Below are positions 16,977 to 24,413 of a stretch of 64,000 bases of DNA, piece by piece. A program made the position numbers and the translations under genes. Each line of letters starts with the position of its first letter. Position 1 is the stretch's first letter. Where the stretch lies: the NCBI RefSeq assembly GCF_905397375.1, contig NZ_CAJPVG010000008.1, positions 124,001-188,000 of the forward strand, in the 5' to 3' direction. Source of the DNA: Ralstonia mannitolilytica (lineage in GTDB: Bacteria > Pseudomonadota > Gammaproteobacteria > Burkholderiales > Burkholderiaceae). The notes under the pieces were generated by a model. That model was not told the DNA's origin. It ran no database searches and worked only from the letters and a program-made list of their open reading frames with translations.

Positions 16977-17387
16977 ATGCTGCCCAGTAACGACCAGGAG
17001 ACCGTTCAGCCCAAGGCTGCAACGGCGACCGAGATTCCCGAGTTCGTCATCGGGAAGGCCTACAACCGCAAAAAAGAGATCACGGGAAAGTTCGGAGGCA
17101 GCGGCCAAAGCGGCATCGCGCCCTCCCGACAATCCCCGGCCATCTTTCTGTTCACGGGGACTGGCGGGCAGCACGGCTACACAGACGAGTTCGACGCATT
17201 TGGTTATGTAAATGGTGCGCTCATGCAGTCAGTGTCTAAGGCGCAAACCACGCAGAAATGGCTTGGCGCGGTGGCAACTAGCTTGGCAGCGATCTGGCTA
17301 ACGGTTACCGCTCTACACATTCGTAGCGGAAAAGCCGCCCAGCGCATCAAGGACCGTGTCTGCCGGGCACCGGCCCAGACGCCTTAG
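16977..17387 (+). CDS. Truncated McrA-like (ScoMcrA N-terminal head-type) protein
   Basis: 136 residues. Residues ~20-80 (PEFVIGKAYNRKKEITGKFG, IFLFTGTGGQHGYTDEFDAF) match the N-terminal head domain found in ScoMcrA-type HNH endonucleases that recognise modified DNA. Those proteins usually run several hundred residues with a C-terminal HNH nuclease; here the expected YTGEGQ-like continuation is missing and the reading frame ends in an unrelated hydrophobic/basic tail (KWLGAVATSLAAIWLTV). It is probably a broken defence gene. A GGGGGG Shine-Dalgarno precedes the ATG. Local GC is lower than in the neighbouring core genes. Confidence 0.5.
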   Translation: MLPSNDQETVQPKAATATEIPEFVIGKAYNRKKEITGKFGGSGQSGIAPSRQSPAIFLFTGTGGQHGYTDEFDAFGYVNGALMQSVSKAQTTQKWLGAVATSLAAIWLTVTALHIRSGKAAQRIKDRVCRAPAQTP

Positions 17388-17443
17388 AATTCCGGGCTAC
17401 CGATGCAGACCCCACCGGCTACGCTCACTCACAGGCAACAACA

Positions 17444-18952
17444 ATGAACCATCAAGCACTTTCCTCGTTCATCTGGTCGGTCGCAGACCTACTTCGCGGG
17501 GACTACAAGCAATCCGAATACGGGCGCGTCATTCTTCCGTTCACGGTACTGCGGCGCTTGGACTGTGTGCTGGAATCGACTAAGGCCAAGGTATTGGCCG
17601 AGTTTGAAGCTAAGACGAAGGCTGGCGTGAACCCGGAGCCGTTTCTCTTGCGCAAAGCTGGCCAGAGCTTTTACAACACCTCACCGCTAGACTTGGCCAA
17701 GCTGCTTGGCGATCAAGATCACATCCGCCAGAACCTCTACGCCTACTTGCAAGCCTTTTCACCGGCGGCGCGCGACATCTTCGAGCGCTTTGACTTCCAT
17801 ACGCACATCGAGCGCCTAGCGAAGGCCAACCTGCTCTACCTCGTAACGGAGAAGTTCGCCAACATCGACCTGCACCCCGAGAAGGTCGACAACGCGAGTA
17901 TGGGCCTAGTGTTTGAGGAGTTGATTCGCAAGTTCGCGGAAATCTCGAATGAAACCGCAGGGGAGCACTTCACGCCGCGCGAAGTTATTCGACTGATGGT
18001 GAATCTGTTGTTTGTCGAAGATAGCGAAGAACTCACCCCCGGCAATGCGGTTGTCCGCACGATCTACGACCCCACAGCAGGCACGGGCGGCATGTTGTCC
18101 GTCGCCAGCGAATACCTGCACGAACACAACCCGCAGGCGCGGCTGACGGTGTACGGCCAAGAGCTCAACGATGAGTCCTATGCGATCTGCAAGGCAGACA
18201 TGCTCATCAAGGGACAAGACGTTGCCAACATCGTTGCTGGTAACACGCTGAGCGACGACGGCCACGCCGGCCGCAAGTTCGACTATATGCTCGCCAACCC
18301 GCCGTTTGGCGTGGAATGGAAGAAGGTCGAAAAAGTGGTGCGCGATGAGCATGAGAAGAAAGGCTTTGATGGCCGGTTCGGCCCTGGGCTTCCGCGCGTG
18401 TCCGATGGGTCGATGCTGTTCTTGATGCACCTACTGTCTAAGATGCGCCCGGCGCAGGAGGGGGGCAGCCGCTTTGGCATCGTCCTCAACGGCTCACCTC
18501 TTTTCACTGGCGGCGCGGGTAGCGGGGAGAGTGAAATCCGGCGCTATGTGCTGGAGAACGATTTGGTGGAAGCCATCGTCGGCTTGCCAACCGACATGTT
18601 CTACAACACGGGCATTAGCGAGCTATCAGGCTGGGGCTTGCCCTTGTGCTTACCTTTGGTGCCAAGGACGATTTTGCCGCTCTCATCTCGGAGCGGTCGC
18701 TCGACTGTGATGGAGGTGTACCCGAAGTCTTCGTTCTTGAAGATGCGGGCGATAGGCACGCGCTTGAGCCTGCCGCCTTTCGGCGCGGTGGGCAGCGTGT
18801 CGGTAAATGCGGTGATCTCTGCAGTACTCCAGAATTTCCTCTGTGGCCAGAGAGAGGGTGGTTGTAATCACGCACTGCAAGTCTCTGCCTTCCGATCTTG
18901 CGCGTGTTTCGGCCTTTTCAACGATGTAGCGGACAAGTTCAAAGTTGAGTAA
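17444..18952 (+). pseudogene. hsdM: Type I restriction-modification DNA methylase HsdM, truncated
   Basis: The frame encodes 502 residues. Residues 1-391 are clear HsdM: N-terminal helical domain (MNHQALSSFIWSVADLLRGD), then the N6-adenine methylase domain with SAM motif YDPTAGTGGML and catalytic NPPF (YMLANPPFGVEW), ending at MFYNTGIS (about 18616). The expected continuation (target-recognition support and C-terminal helices) is absent; the remaining ~110 residues are read antisense to other gene fragments. No intact hsdS or hsdR is present in the window, so this is a non-functional remnant of a type I system. Confidence 0.85.
18617..18815 (-). pseudogene. Inverted 3' fragment of hsdM
   Basis: Reading the minus strand from about 18815 gives AEITAFTDTLPTAPKGGRLK, then IFKNEDFGYTSITVERPL, then GKHKGKPQPDSSL. 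The second block is the conserved C-terminal motif of HsdM methylases (xxFGYxxITVERPL). The fragment is antisense to the truncated hsdM and joined to the broken end of hxsB, so the 3' portion of hsdM has been inverted relative to its 5' portion. Boundaries are approximate. Confidence 0.65.
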
Positions 18953-19435
18953 AGGTTCGCCGCCTTGAAACTCAATCTTGATGGCAGGATTCGGCGAGCG
19001 GAAGGTCAGTTCTAGCGCACGGTCCGCCGTCTCCTGTGTCATGTCAAACGCAGCTTTATCTTCTGACTGGCGCGAGACCTGGCAATACTGGCAGCTGTGG
19101 TCACAACGTAGTGACACTACGAAGATGTGCAGATTCGTGAAGTTCGCCAGACGACTAAGGCGGGTGCGGGTTTTCAAAGCTAGGAGCTCGAGTGCAGCCT
19201 CATCCCCCTCTTCCCGAATGAAGTGCTTGGCGCGCAGCACCGCGTAATCTGGGTCCTCCGGCCCTAGGCGGCGGGCCACAAGGTCCTGGAGCTTGCTGCG
19301 TGAGAGGAAGGTGAACTCCCCAACCGCATTGGTCAGTACGACCTCATCGTCAGATATCGACTCGAAGCGCAGAGGTAGCAACTTGTACTGCCCCTTGGCG
19401 CTGAGGTAGCTCTCCAGTGGTTCGAACTTGCTCAT
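18683..19435 (-). pseudogene. hxsB: His-Xaa-Ser system radical SAM maturase HxsB, truncated
   Basis: Residues 1-211 match HxsB: an N-terminal domain (LLPLRFESISDDEVVLTNAV), then LHIFVVSLRCDHSCQYCQVS with the radical-SAM CX3CX2C cluster (Cys111, 115, 118) and EFQGGEPLLNFELVRYI. The homology stops near 18803 at EYCRDHRIY, before the rest of the TIM barrel and the C-terminal iron-sulfur region; family members are roughly twice this length. The last ~40 codons read out of frame through the hsdM fragment. Start ATG 19435 overlaps the hxsD stop. The usual partner hxsC is missing, so peptide modification cannot proceed by the normal route. Confidence 0.8.
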
Positions 19436-19722
19436 CCCTGCAGACCCGTCCGAGAGAACGCGTAAGCCAAAATGAGGTCGCGCGTTGGTGCCGTCTCCTC
19501 CTTGATTTGGAGGCGCAGCTCTTGATCGAGCAGCTCGCGCTTGAAGTCTGCAAGCAGCGCCCCGGAAGGATCTCCGTCACCTTTGACAAGGGTCATTTCA
19601 CAAACTAGCTTGTCGCCGTCTTGCGAAATAAGGACCGTCATTCTGTCAATGAAGCGATAGGCCGCCTTCTGGACAGCTTCGAGACGATAAACCGTCTTGT
19701 CGAGTTCCAAACGAGTCGACAT
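19432..19722 (-). CDS. hxsD: His-Xaa-Ser system protein HxsD
   Basis: 96 residues. MSTRLELDKTVYRLEAVQKA followed by RFIDRMTVLISQDGDKLVCE and, at the end, PTRDLILAYAFSRTGLQG: the small accessory protein that accompanies the HxsB/HxsC radical SAM pair. Its role is not established; it is likely a peptide-recognition or scaffolding partner. The in-frame ATG at 19833 lies inside the upstream hairpin/hxsA region, so ATG 19722 is preferred. It overlaps hxsB by 4 bp. Confidence 0.75.
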   Translation of the reverse strand: MSTRLELDKTVYRLEAVQKAAYRFIDRMTVLISQDGDKLVCEMTLVKGDGDPSGALLADFKRELLDQELRLQIKEETAPTRDLILAYAFSRTGLQG

Positions 19723-19740
19723 GCAGCACCCAATAGAAAC

Positions 19741-19760
19741 GGCCCCCTCGTGAGGGGGCC
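19741..19760. terminator. Intra-operon hairpin between hxsA and hxsD
   Basis: A perfect 20-bp palindromic element, GGCCCCCTC / GAGGGGGCC around GT, with T-rich flanks on both strands (TATTTT on +, GTTTCTATT on -). Placed between the precursor gene and the maturation genes, it would lower downstream transcription or protect the hxsA mRNA 3' end. Confidence 0.6.
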
Positions 19761-19780
19761 TATTTTCGGAACGATCGGAA

Positions 19781-20065
19781 TCAATAACCCGAATAATGAG
19801 ACCGGTGGGAAGCGTGCGACGCGTGCGAAGCATGGGACGAATGCCACGCCATCAGCTTGTTGTCCTTCGTGGAGCGCCTAAGCACAAACTTGAAGGCATC
19901 GCCTTGGCTGGTGTGGACGGCAATCTGTTCTGAAGGCTGCGTCGCCTGCGGCACCGCGGCAGTCGTTGCGGGCTCGACATTCGCTTGTGGCACTTGGGCA
20001 GCAGTAGCAGCGTGCGCAGCAAAACCCGATGCCACGGCGGCGAACGATTTCATGAATCGCTTCAT
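19781..20065 (-). CDS. hxsA: His-Xaa-Ser repeat precursor protein HxsA
   Basis: 94 residues. N-terminal signal peptide (MKRFMKSFAAVASGFAAHAA, cleavage after a TAA-like site), a low-complexity Ala/Pro/Gln/Thr spacer, a short core (QIAVHTSQGDAFKFVLRRST), then a C-terminal tail of six H-x-S triplets: HSS, HAS, HAS, HAS, HRS, HYS, ending GY. This is the signature of the substrate of the Hxs radical SAM system, thought to be modified at the repeats and exported. A strong Shine-Dalgarno (GGGGAGAGG) precedes ATG 20065. The gene itself looks intact although its maturase is broken. Confidence 0.8.
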   Translation of the reverse strand: MKRFMKSFAAVASGFAAHAATAAQVPQANVEPATTAAVPQATQPSEQIAVHTSQGDAFKFVLRRSTKDNKLMAWHSSHASHASHASHRSHYSGY

Positions 20066-20292
20066 TATCCTCTCCCCATGTTTGTTTTCCGCAGGCTACG
20101 GCATGCACCAAAACGGGTAAACCCCCCTGAAGGATTAACCTCACCCATTCCCCAAATTATCTAGACACCGGAATCATGGTGGCCAAAGATCCTACGTGGA
20201 GAGATTGGCCAGGATGGCACCCACGATTTTCCCGCGAAGGAATGTCTTACGAGGCCGCGGATACAGCGACCCCTAGATAGGGATGTCGAAAT
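20066..20292. other. Intergenic region between gyrB terminator and hxsA
   Basis: Should contain the leftward hxsA promoter. A 34-codon frame on the + strand (20175-20279, MVAKDPTWRDW...) has no Shine-Dalgarno or known relatives and is not called. This marks the right edge of the accessory region, immediately past the gyrB terminator. Confidence 0.4.
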
Positions 20293-20325
20293 AAAAAGGC
20301 CCATAAGTCTCACAACTTATGGGCC
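20293..20325 (-). terminator. Rho-independent terminator of gyrB
   Basis: Perfect 11-bp stem GGCCCATAAGT / ACTTATGGGCC (20298-20308 with 20315-20325), six-base loop, followed on the minus strand by TTTTTAT. It lies 37 bp after the gyrB stop. Confidence 0.9.
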
Positions 20326-20361
20326 AGCTCTCTGAGGTGATGAGGCTAATTACAAACCGCT

Positions 20362-22890
20362 TTAGACGTCAATATTCCGCGCCACCAACGCATTCGTCTC
20401 AATGAAGTTCCGGCGCGGTTCCACGTCGTCGCCCATCAGCGTCGTAAAGATCTGGTCCGCCGCAATGGCGTCTTCAATCTGCACGCGCAGCAGGCGGCGC
20501 TGGGTAACGTCCATGGTGGTTTCCCACAGCTGCTCGGGGTTCATTTCGCCCAGGCCCTTGTAGCGCTGGCGGCTCACGCCGCGCTCGGCTTCGCTCAGCA
20601 GCCACGTCATGGCGGCGTGGAAGTCAGACACGGGCTGCTCGCGCAGCTTGTCGCCAGTGCCGCGGCGTACCTTGGCGCCTTCGCCAATCAGGCCCTGGAA
20701 GGTCTGGGCGGTCTGGGCCAGGGCGGCGTAGTCGGCGCCGGCCACGAAGTCGGCGTCGATGTGGCTGAGGCGCTGGTTGCCGTGCTGGCGGCGCACGACC
20801 ATCACGCGGTACTTCTCGGTCTTCTCGTCGTACTGCATGAAGGCGTCGGCCGTGGCGCCGCCGTTGGCGTTGCTGGCATTGCCTTGCATTTCCAGCAGGC
20901 GGGCCTTGAGCGCGCGGGCGCTGGCCTCGGCTGCGGCTTCGTTGCTGAGGTCCAGCGCCACGCCTTCGGCAATGGCGCGCAGGGCGTCGGCGTCAATCAC
21001 GCGAGACAGGCGCTCGATCACGCCGCGGCTGAGCTGGTACTGGCGCGCGAGTTCGGCCAGGGCGTCGCCCGAGATCTCGGTGCCATCGGCACGCACGAGG
21101 GCGGCGGTGTCCAGCGCCTGGCGCACGAGATAGGCGGCCATCTCGTTGTCGTCTTTGATGTAGCGCTCTTCCTTGCCGTGCTTGATCTTGTAGAGCGGCG
21201 GCTGGGCGATGTACACGTGGCCGCGCTCGATGATCTCGGGCATCTGGCGGTAGAAGAACGTGAGCAGCAGCGTGCGGATGTGCGAGCCGTCCACGTCAGC
21301 ATCGGTCATGATGATGATGCGGTGGTAGCGCAGCTTGTCGAGGTTGTAGTCGTCCTTGCCGATGCCGGTGCCCATGGCGGTGATGAGCGTGAGCACTTCC
21401 TGGCTGGAGAGCATCTTGTCAAAGCGCGCGCGCTCGACGTTCAGGATCTTGCCCTTGAGCGGCAGGATCGCCTGGAACTTGCGGTCGCGGCCCTGCTTGG
21501 CGGAGCCGCCTGCGGAGTCACCCTCGACGATGAAGAGTTCAGACAGCGCGGGGTCTTTCTCCTGGCAGTCGGCCAGCTTGCCGGGCAGGCCCATGCCGTC
21601 GAGCACGCCCTTGCGGCGCGTCATCTCGCGGGCCTTGCGGGCGGCTTCACGCGCGCGGGCGGCTTCAACGATCTTGCCGCAGATGATCTTGGCGTCGTTG
21701 GGCGTTTCATCCAGGAACTCGGCCAGCGCCTTGCTGACGATGTCTTCCACCGGCAGGCGCACTTCCGACGAGACGAGCTTGTCCTTGGTCTGCGAGCTGA
21801 ACTTGGGCTCCGGCACCTTGACGGACAGCACACAGGTCAGGCCTTCGCGCATGTCGTCGCCCGAGGTCTCGACCTTGGCCTTCTTGGCGATCTCGTTGTC
21901 GGTGATGTACTTGTTGATGACGCGCGTCATGGCGGCGCGCAGGCCCGTGAGGTGGGTGCCGCCGTCGCGCTGCGGGATGTTGTTGGTGAAGCAGAGCACC
22001 TGCTCGTTGAAGCCGTCGTTCCATTGCATCGACACTTCAACGCCCACGCCGTCTTTCTCGCCTTGGGCGTGGAAGATGGTCGGGTGCAGCACGCTCTTGT
22101 TCTTGTTGATGTACTCAACAAAGCCCTTCACGCCGCCCGAGAAGGCGAAGTCTTCTTCCTTGCCAGTGCGCTGGTCGGTCAGCTTGATGTGAACGCCGTT
22201 GTTCAGGAACGAGAGCTCGCGGATGCGCTTGGAGAGGATCTCGTAGTGGTATTCGACGTTGGTGAAGATCTCTTCGTCGGCCAGGAAGTGGACTTCGGTG
22301 CCGCGCTTGTCGGTGGTGCCCGACACACGCAGCGGCGAGACTTCGACCATCTTGCCGTCCGGCGCTTCCATGGTTTCCAGCAGGCGGTTCTGCGGAATGC
22401 CGCGCGCGAAGTCCATCTGGTGGACCTTGCCGTCGCGGCGGATCGTCAGCTTGAGCCACTTCGACAGGCCGTTGACGCAAGACACGCCCACGCCGTGCAG
22501 GCCGCCCGAGACCTTGTAGCTGTTCTGGTCGAACTTGCCGCCGGCGTGCAGCTCGGTCATGACGATTTCGGCCGCGCTGCGCTTGGGCTCGTGCTTGTCG
22601 TCAAACTTGATGCCGGTCGGGATGCCGCGGCCGTTGTCCACCACCGAGATGGAGTTGTCGGTGTGGATGGTGACGTGGATCTCGGTGCAATGGCCGGCCA
22701 GCGCTTCGTCGATGGAGTTGTCCAGCACCTCGAAGACGAGGTGGTGCAGGCCGGTGCCGTCGGACGTGTCGCCGATGTACATGCCCGGCCGCTTGCGTAC
22801 CGCCTCCAGGCCTTCCAGGATCTGGATCGAGGCGGCGCCGTAGCTGCTGCCGTCGGCGGGGGTGGATTGCGGTTTCTGCTCTTCGGTCAT
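20362..22890 (-). CDS. gyrB: DNA gyrase subunit B
   Basis: 842 residues. GHKL ATPase domain (GLEAVRKRPGMYIGD, DNSIDEALAGHC, GLHGVGVSCVNGLS), transducer domain, TOPRIM with EGDSAGGSAKQGRDR and the metal site DADVDGSHIRTLLL, and the C-terminal tail RYKGLGEMNPEQLWETTMD. The region between TOPRIM and tail is longer than in the ~800-residue E. coli protein, with an Ala-rich insertion (about residues 600-680). It supplies the ATPase of gyrase, which introduces negative supercoils. It is 129 bp downstream of dnaN in the usual origin order. Confidence 0.97.
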   Translation of the reverse strand: MTEEQKPQSTPADGSSYGAASIQILEGLEAVRKRPGMYIGDTSDGTGLHHLVFEVLDNSIDEALAGHCTEIHVTIHTDNSISVVDNGRGIPTGIKFDDKHEPKRSAAEIVMTELHAGGKFDQNSYKVSGGLHGVGVSCVNGLSKWLKLTIRRDGKVHQMDFARGIPQNRLLETMEAPDGKMVEVSPLRVSGTTDKRGTEVHFLADEEIFTNVEYHYEILSKRIRELSFLNNGVHIKLTDQRTGKEEDFAFSGGVKGFVEYINKNKSVLHPTIFHAQGEKDGVGVEVSMQWNDGFNEQVLCFTNNIPQRDGGTHLTGLRAAMTRVINKYITDNEIAKKAKVETSGDDMREGLTCVLSVKVPEPKFSSQTKDKLVSSEVRLPVEDIVSKALAEFLDETPNDAKIICGKIVEAARAREAARKAREMTRRKGVLDGMGLPGKLADCQEKDPALSELFIVEGDSAGGSAKQGRDRKFQAILPLKGKILNVERARFDKMLSSQEVLTLITAMGTGIGKDDYNLDKLRYHRIIIMTDADVDGSHIRTLLLTFFYRQMPEIIERGHVYIAQPPLYKIKHGKEERYIKDDNEMAAYLVRQALDTAALVRADGTEISGDALAELARQYQLSRGVIERLSRVIDADALRAIAEGVALDLSNEAAAEASARALKARLLEMQGNASNANGGATADAFMQYDEKTEKYRVMVVRRQHGNQRLSHIDADFVAGADYAALAQTAQTFQGLIGEGAKVRRGTGDKLREQPVSDFHAAMTWLLSEAERGVSRQRYKGLGEMNPEQLWETTMDVTQRRLLRVQIEDAIAADQIFTTLMGDDVEPRRNFIETNALVARNIDV

Positions 22891-22953
22891 GTCGTTCTGC
22901 TCGCTGCCATGGGCGCGGAGATGGTTGTCTCAGCGCACACAGCGGGGTTGCTT

Positions 22954-22991
22954 AAAAACGGCGAAGGGGCGGATCTTTCCGATCCAGCCCC
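22954..22991 (-). terminator. Possible dnaN terminator
   Basis: GGGGC-T-GGATC / GATCC-GCCCC (22991-22981 with 22975-22966) forms a stem with one bulge in the dnaN-gyrB gap. The T-run (22958-22954) lies several bases beyond the stem, so termination may be partial. Confidence 0.4.
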
Positions 22992-23019
22992 TCGTCTTGC
23001 TTTCGATGGTGCGTCTTCG

Positions 23020-24135
23020 TCAGATGCGCATCGGCATGACGACGTACTTGAAGGTGTCGTCGTCGGGCAGGGTGATGAGCGCGCTCGAATTGGAGTCGCC
23101 CAGGCTCACCTGCACCTTTTCGGCCTTGAGGTTGGCCAGTACGTCCAGCAGGTAGGTGACGTTGAAACCGATGTCGAGCGCGTCGCCCTGGTAGTCGATT
23201 TCGAGTTCTTCCTGCGCTTCTTCCTGGTCAGCGTTGGTGGAGCTGATCTTGAGGACGTTGGTGTCGAGCATGCAGCGCACGCCCTTGAACTTGTCGGTGG
23301 TCAGGATGGCCGTGCGTTGCAGGGCGCTCTGCAGGAACGCGCGGTCGATCGTGAAGCTGTTGCGGTAACCCTTCGGGATCACGCGCTGGAAATCCGGGAA
23401 CTTGCCTTCGACCAGCTTGGAGATCAGCTCGATATTGCCGAAGGTGAACTTGACCTGGTTCGACGCCAGTTGCACCGAGACGGGATCGTCCACGTCTTCG
23501 AGCAAACGTTGGAGTTCGAGAATCGTCTTGCGCGGGATGATGACTTCGTGCCGGCCGCCGGCGCCTGCCGGTTGCTCGCCGGTCTCGACGCCGCAGTAGG
23601 CCAGCCGGTGGCCATCGGTGGCGACGGCCATGACCTGCTTGCCGTCAACCACCAGCAGCATGCCGTTGAGGTAGTAGCGGATGTCCTGCTGGGCCATCGC
23701 GAAGTGCACCATCGCCAGCAGGTGCTTGAGCGTCTTCTGCGGCAGCGTGATGCGTGCGCCGAAATCGGTGGCTTCCGCCACGGTCGGGAATTCTTCGGCC
23801 GCCAGCGTCTGCAGCGCAAAGCGGCTCTTGCCCGATTGCACCGTCATGCGCTTGTCGTTGAGCGTGAGCGCCACTTCGCCGTCGGGCATCGCACGCAGGA
23901 TGTCGACGAGCTTGCGGGCGGCCACGGTGGTGGCGATGTCGCCGGCGCCGGCGCCGCAATCGGCGTGCGTGGTGATCTGGATTTCGATGTCGGTGGACAG
24001 GAAGGAAACCCGTTCACCCTTCTTGGTGATGAGCAGATTGGCCAGGATGGGCAGCGTGTGACGGCGTTCCACGATGCCGCTCACGATTTGCAGCGGACGC
24101 AGCAGGTTGTCTCGCGAGGTTTTGACCAATTGCAT
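23020..24135 (-). CDS. dnaN: DNA polymerase III beta sliding clamp
   Basis: 371 residues, the usual clamp length, with three repeated clamp folds. It begins MQLVKTSRDNLLRPLQIVSG and ends DDDTFKYVVMPMRI, the conserved C-terminus lining the protein-binding pocket (the MPMR element). As a homodimer it encircles DNA and tethers polymerase III. ATG 24135 was chosen over 24165 because it gives the family N-terminus. It lies between dnaA and gyrB. Confidence 0.97.
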   Translation of the reverse strand: MQLVKTSRDNLLRPLQIVSGIVERRHTLPILANLLITKKGERVSFLSTDIEIQITTHADCGAGAGDIATTVAARKLVDILRAMPDGEVALTLNDKRMTVQSGKSRFALQTLAAEEFPTVAEATDFGARITLPQKTLKHLLAMVHFAMAQQDIRYYLNGMLLVVDGKQVMAVATDGHRLAYCGVETGEQPAGAGGRHEVIIPRKTILELQRLLEDVDDPVSVQLASNQVKFTFGNIELISKLVEGKFPDFQRVIPKGYRNSFTIDRAFLQSALQRTAILTTDKFKGVRCMLDTNVLKISSTNADQEEAQEELEIDYQGDALDIGFNVTYLLDVLANLKAEKVQVSLGDSNSSALITLPDDDTFKYVVMPMRI

Positions 24136-24249
24136 GAAGGCGATCCTTGCAGTTTGAGGTGGCACCGCGCGCGCCCCTCATGGCGTGTGCCTGCAGGAGC
24201 ATTTGCGATTGACCCCCAAAGTCTTTGTAAATCAAGGGGTTAATCACAA

Positions 24250-24255
24250 ATTATA
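24250..24255 (-). promoter_or_regulatory. Candidate -10 element upstream of dnaN
   Basis: TATAAT on the minus strand about 115 bp before the dnaN start and just past the dnaA terminator. No good -35 is visible at 17 bp. Confidence 0.3.
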
Positions 24256-24314
24256 CCGCAAAGAAGGGGGCGCTGGATAGCGTCGCGCGCGCGGCAAATA
24301 CGGCTATTGTGCAT

Positions 24315-24344
24315 GAAAAGACGCCCGCATTCGAGCGGGCGTCT
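24315..24344 (-). terminator. Rho-independent terminator of dnaA
   Basis: Perfect 10-bp stem AGACGCCCGC / GCGGGCGTCT (24319-24328 with 24335-24344), six-base loop, followed on the minus strand by TTTTC. It lies 70 bp past the dnaA stop. Confidence 0.75.
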
Positions 24345-24413
24345 GCATGCGGCCAATTCTGTGCAGATGGCGCTGCCATGCGCTTTGGTGGCATGCGGCA
24401 GCGCGATGCGCCA

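Noticed and set aside
16567..16978. Long upstream extensions and alternate-frame ORFs over the C4-like region
   Set aside because: Peptides such as GRVGRPSGLPAFSGG arise from translating the structured RNA; the ribosome-binding site supports only the start at 16570.
20175..20279. 34-codon + strand frame (MVAKDPTWRDW...)
   Set aside because: No ribosome-binding site, no relatives recognised, located in a promoter region.
20617..24243. 1208-codon open frame on the + strand opposite gyrB and dnaN
   Set aside because: Antisense shadow of two universally conserved genes; high-GC codon bias opens the opposite frame. Low-complexity His/Asp/Val/Gly-rich translation without a family.
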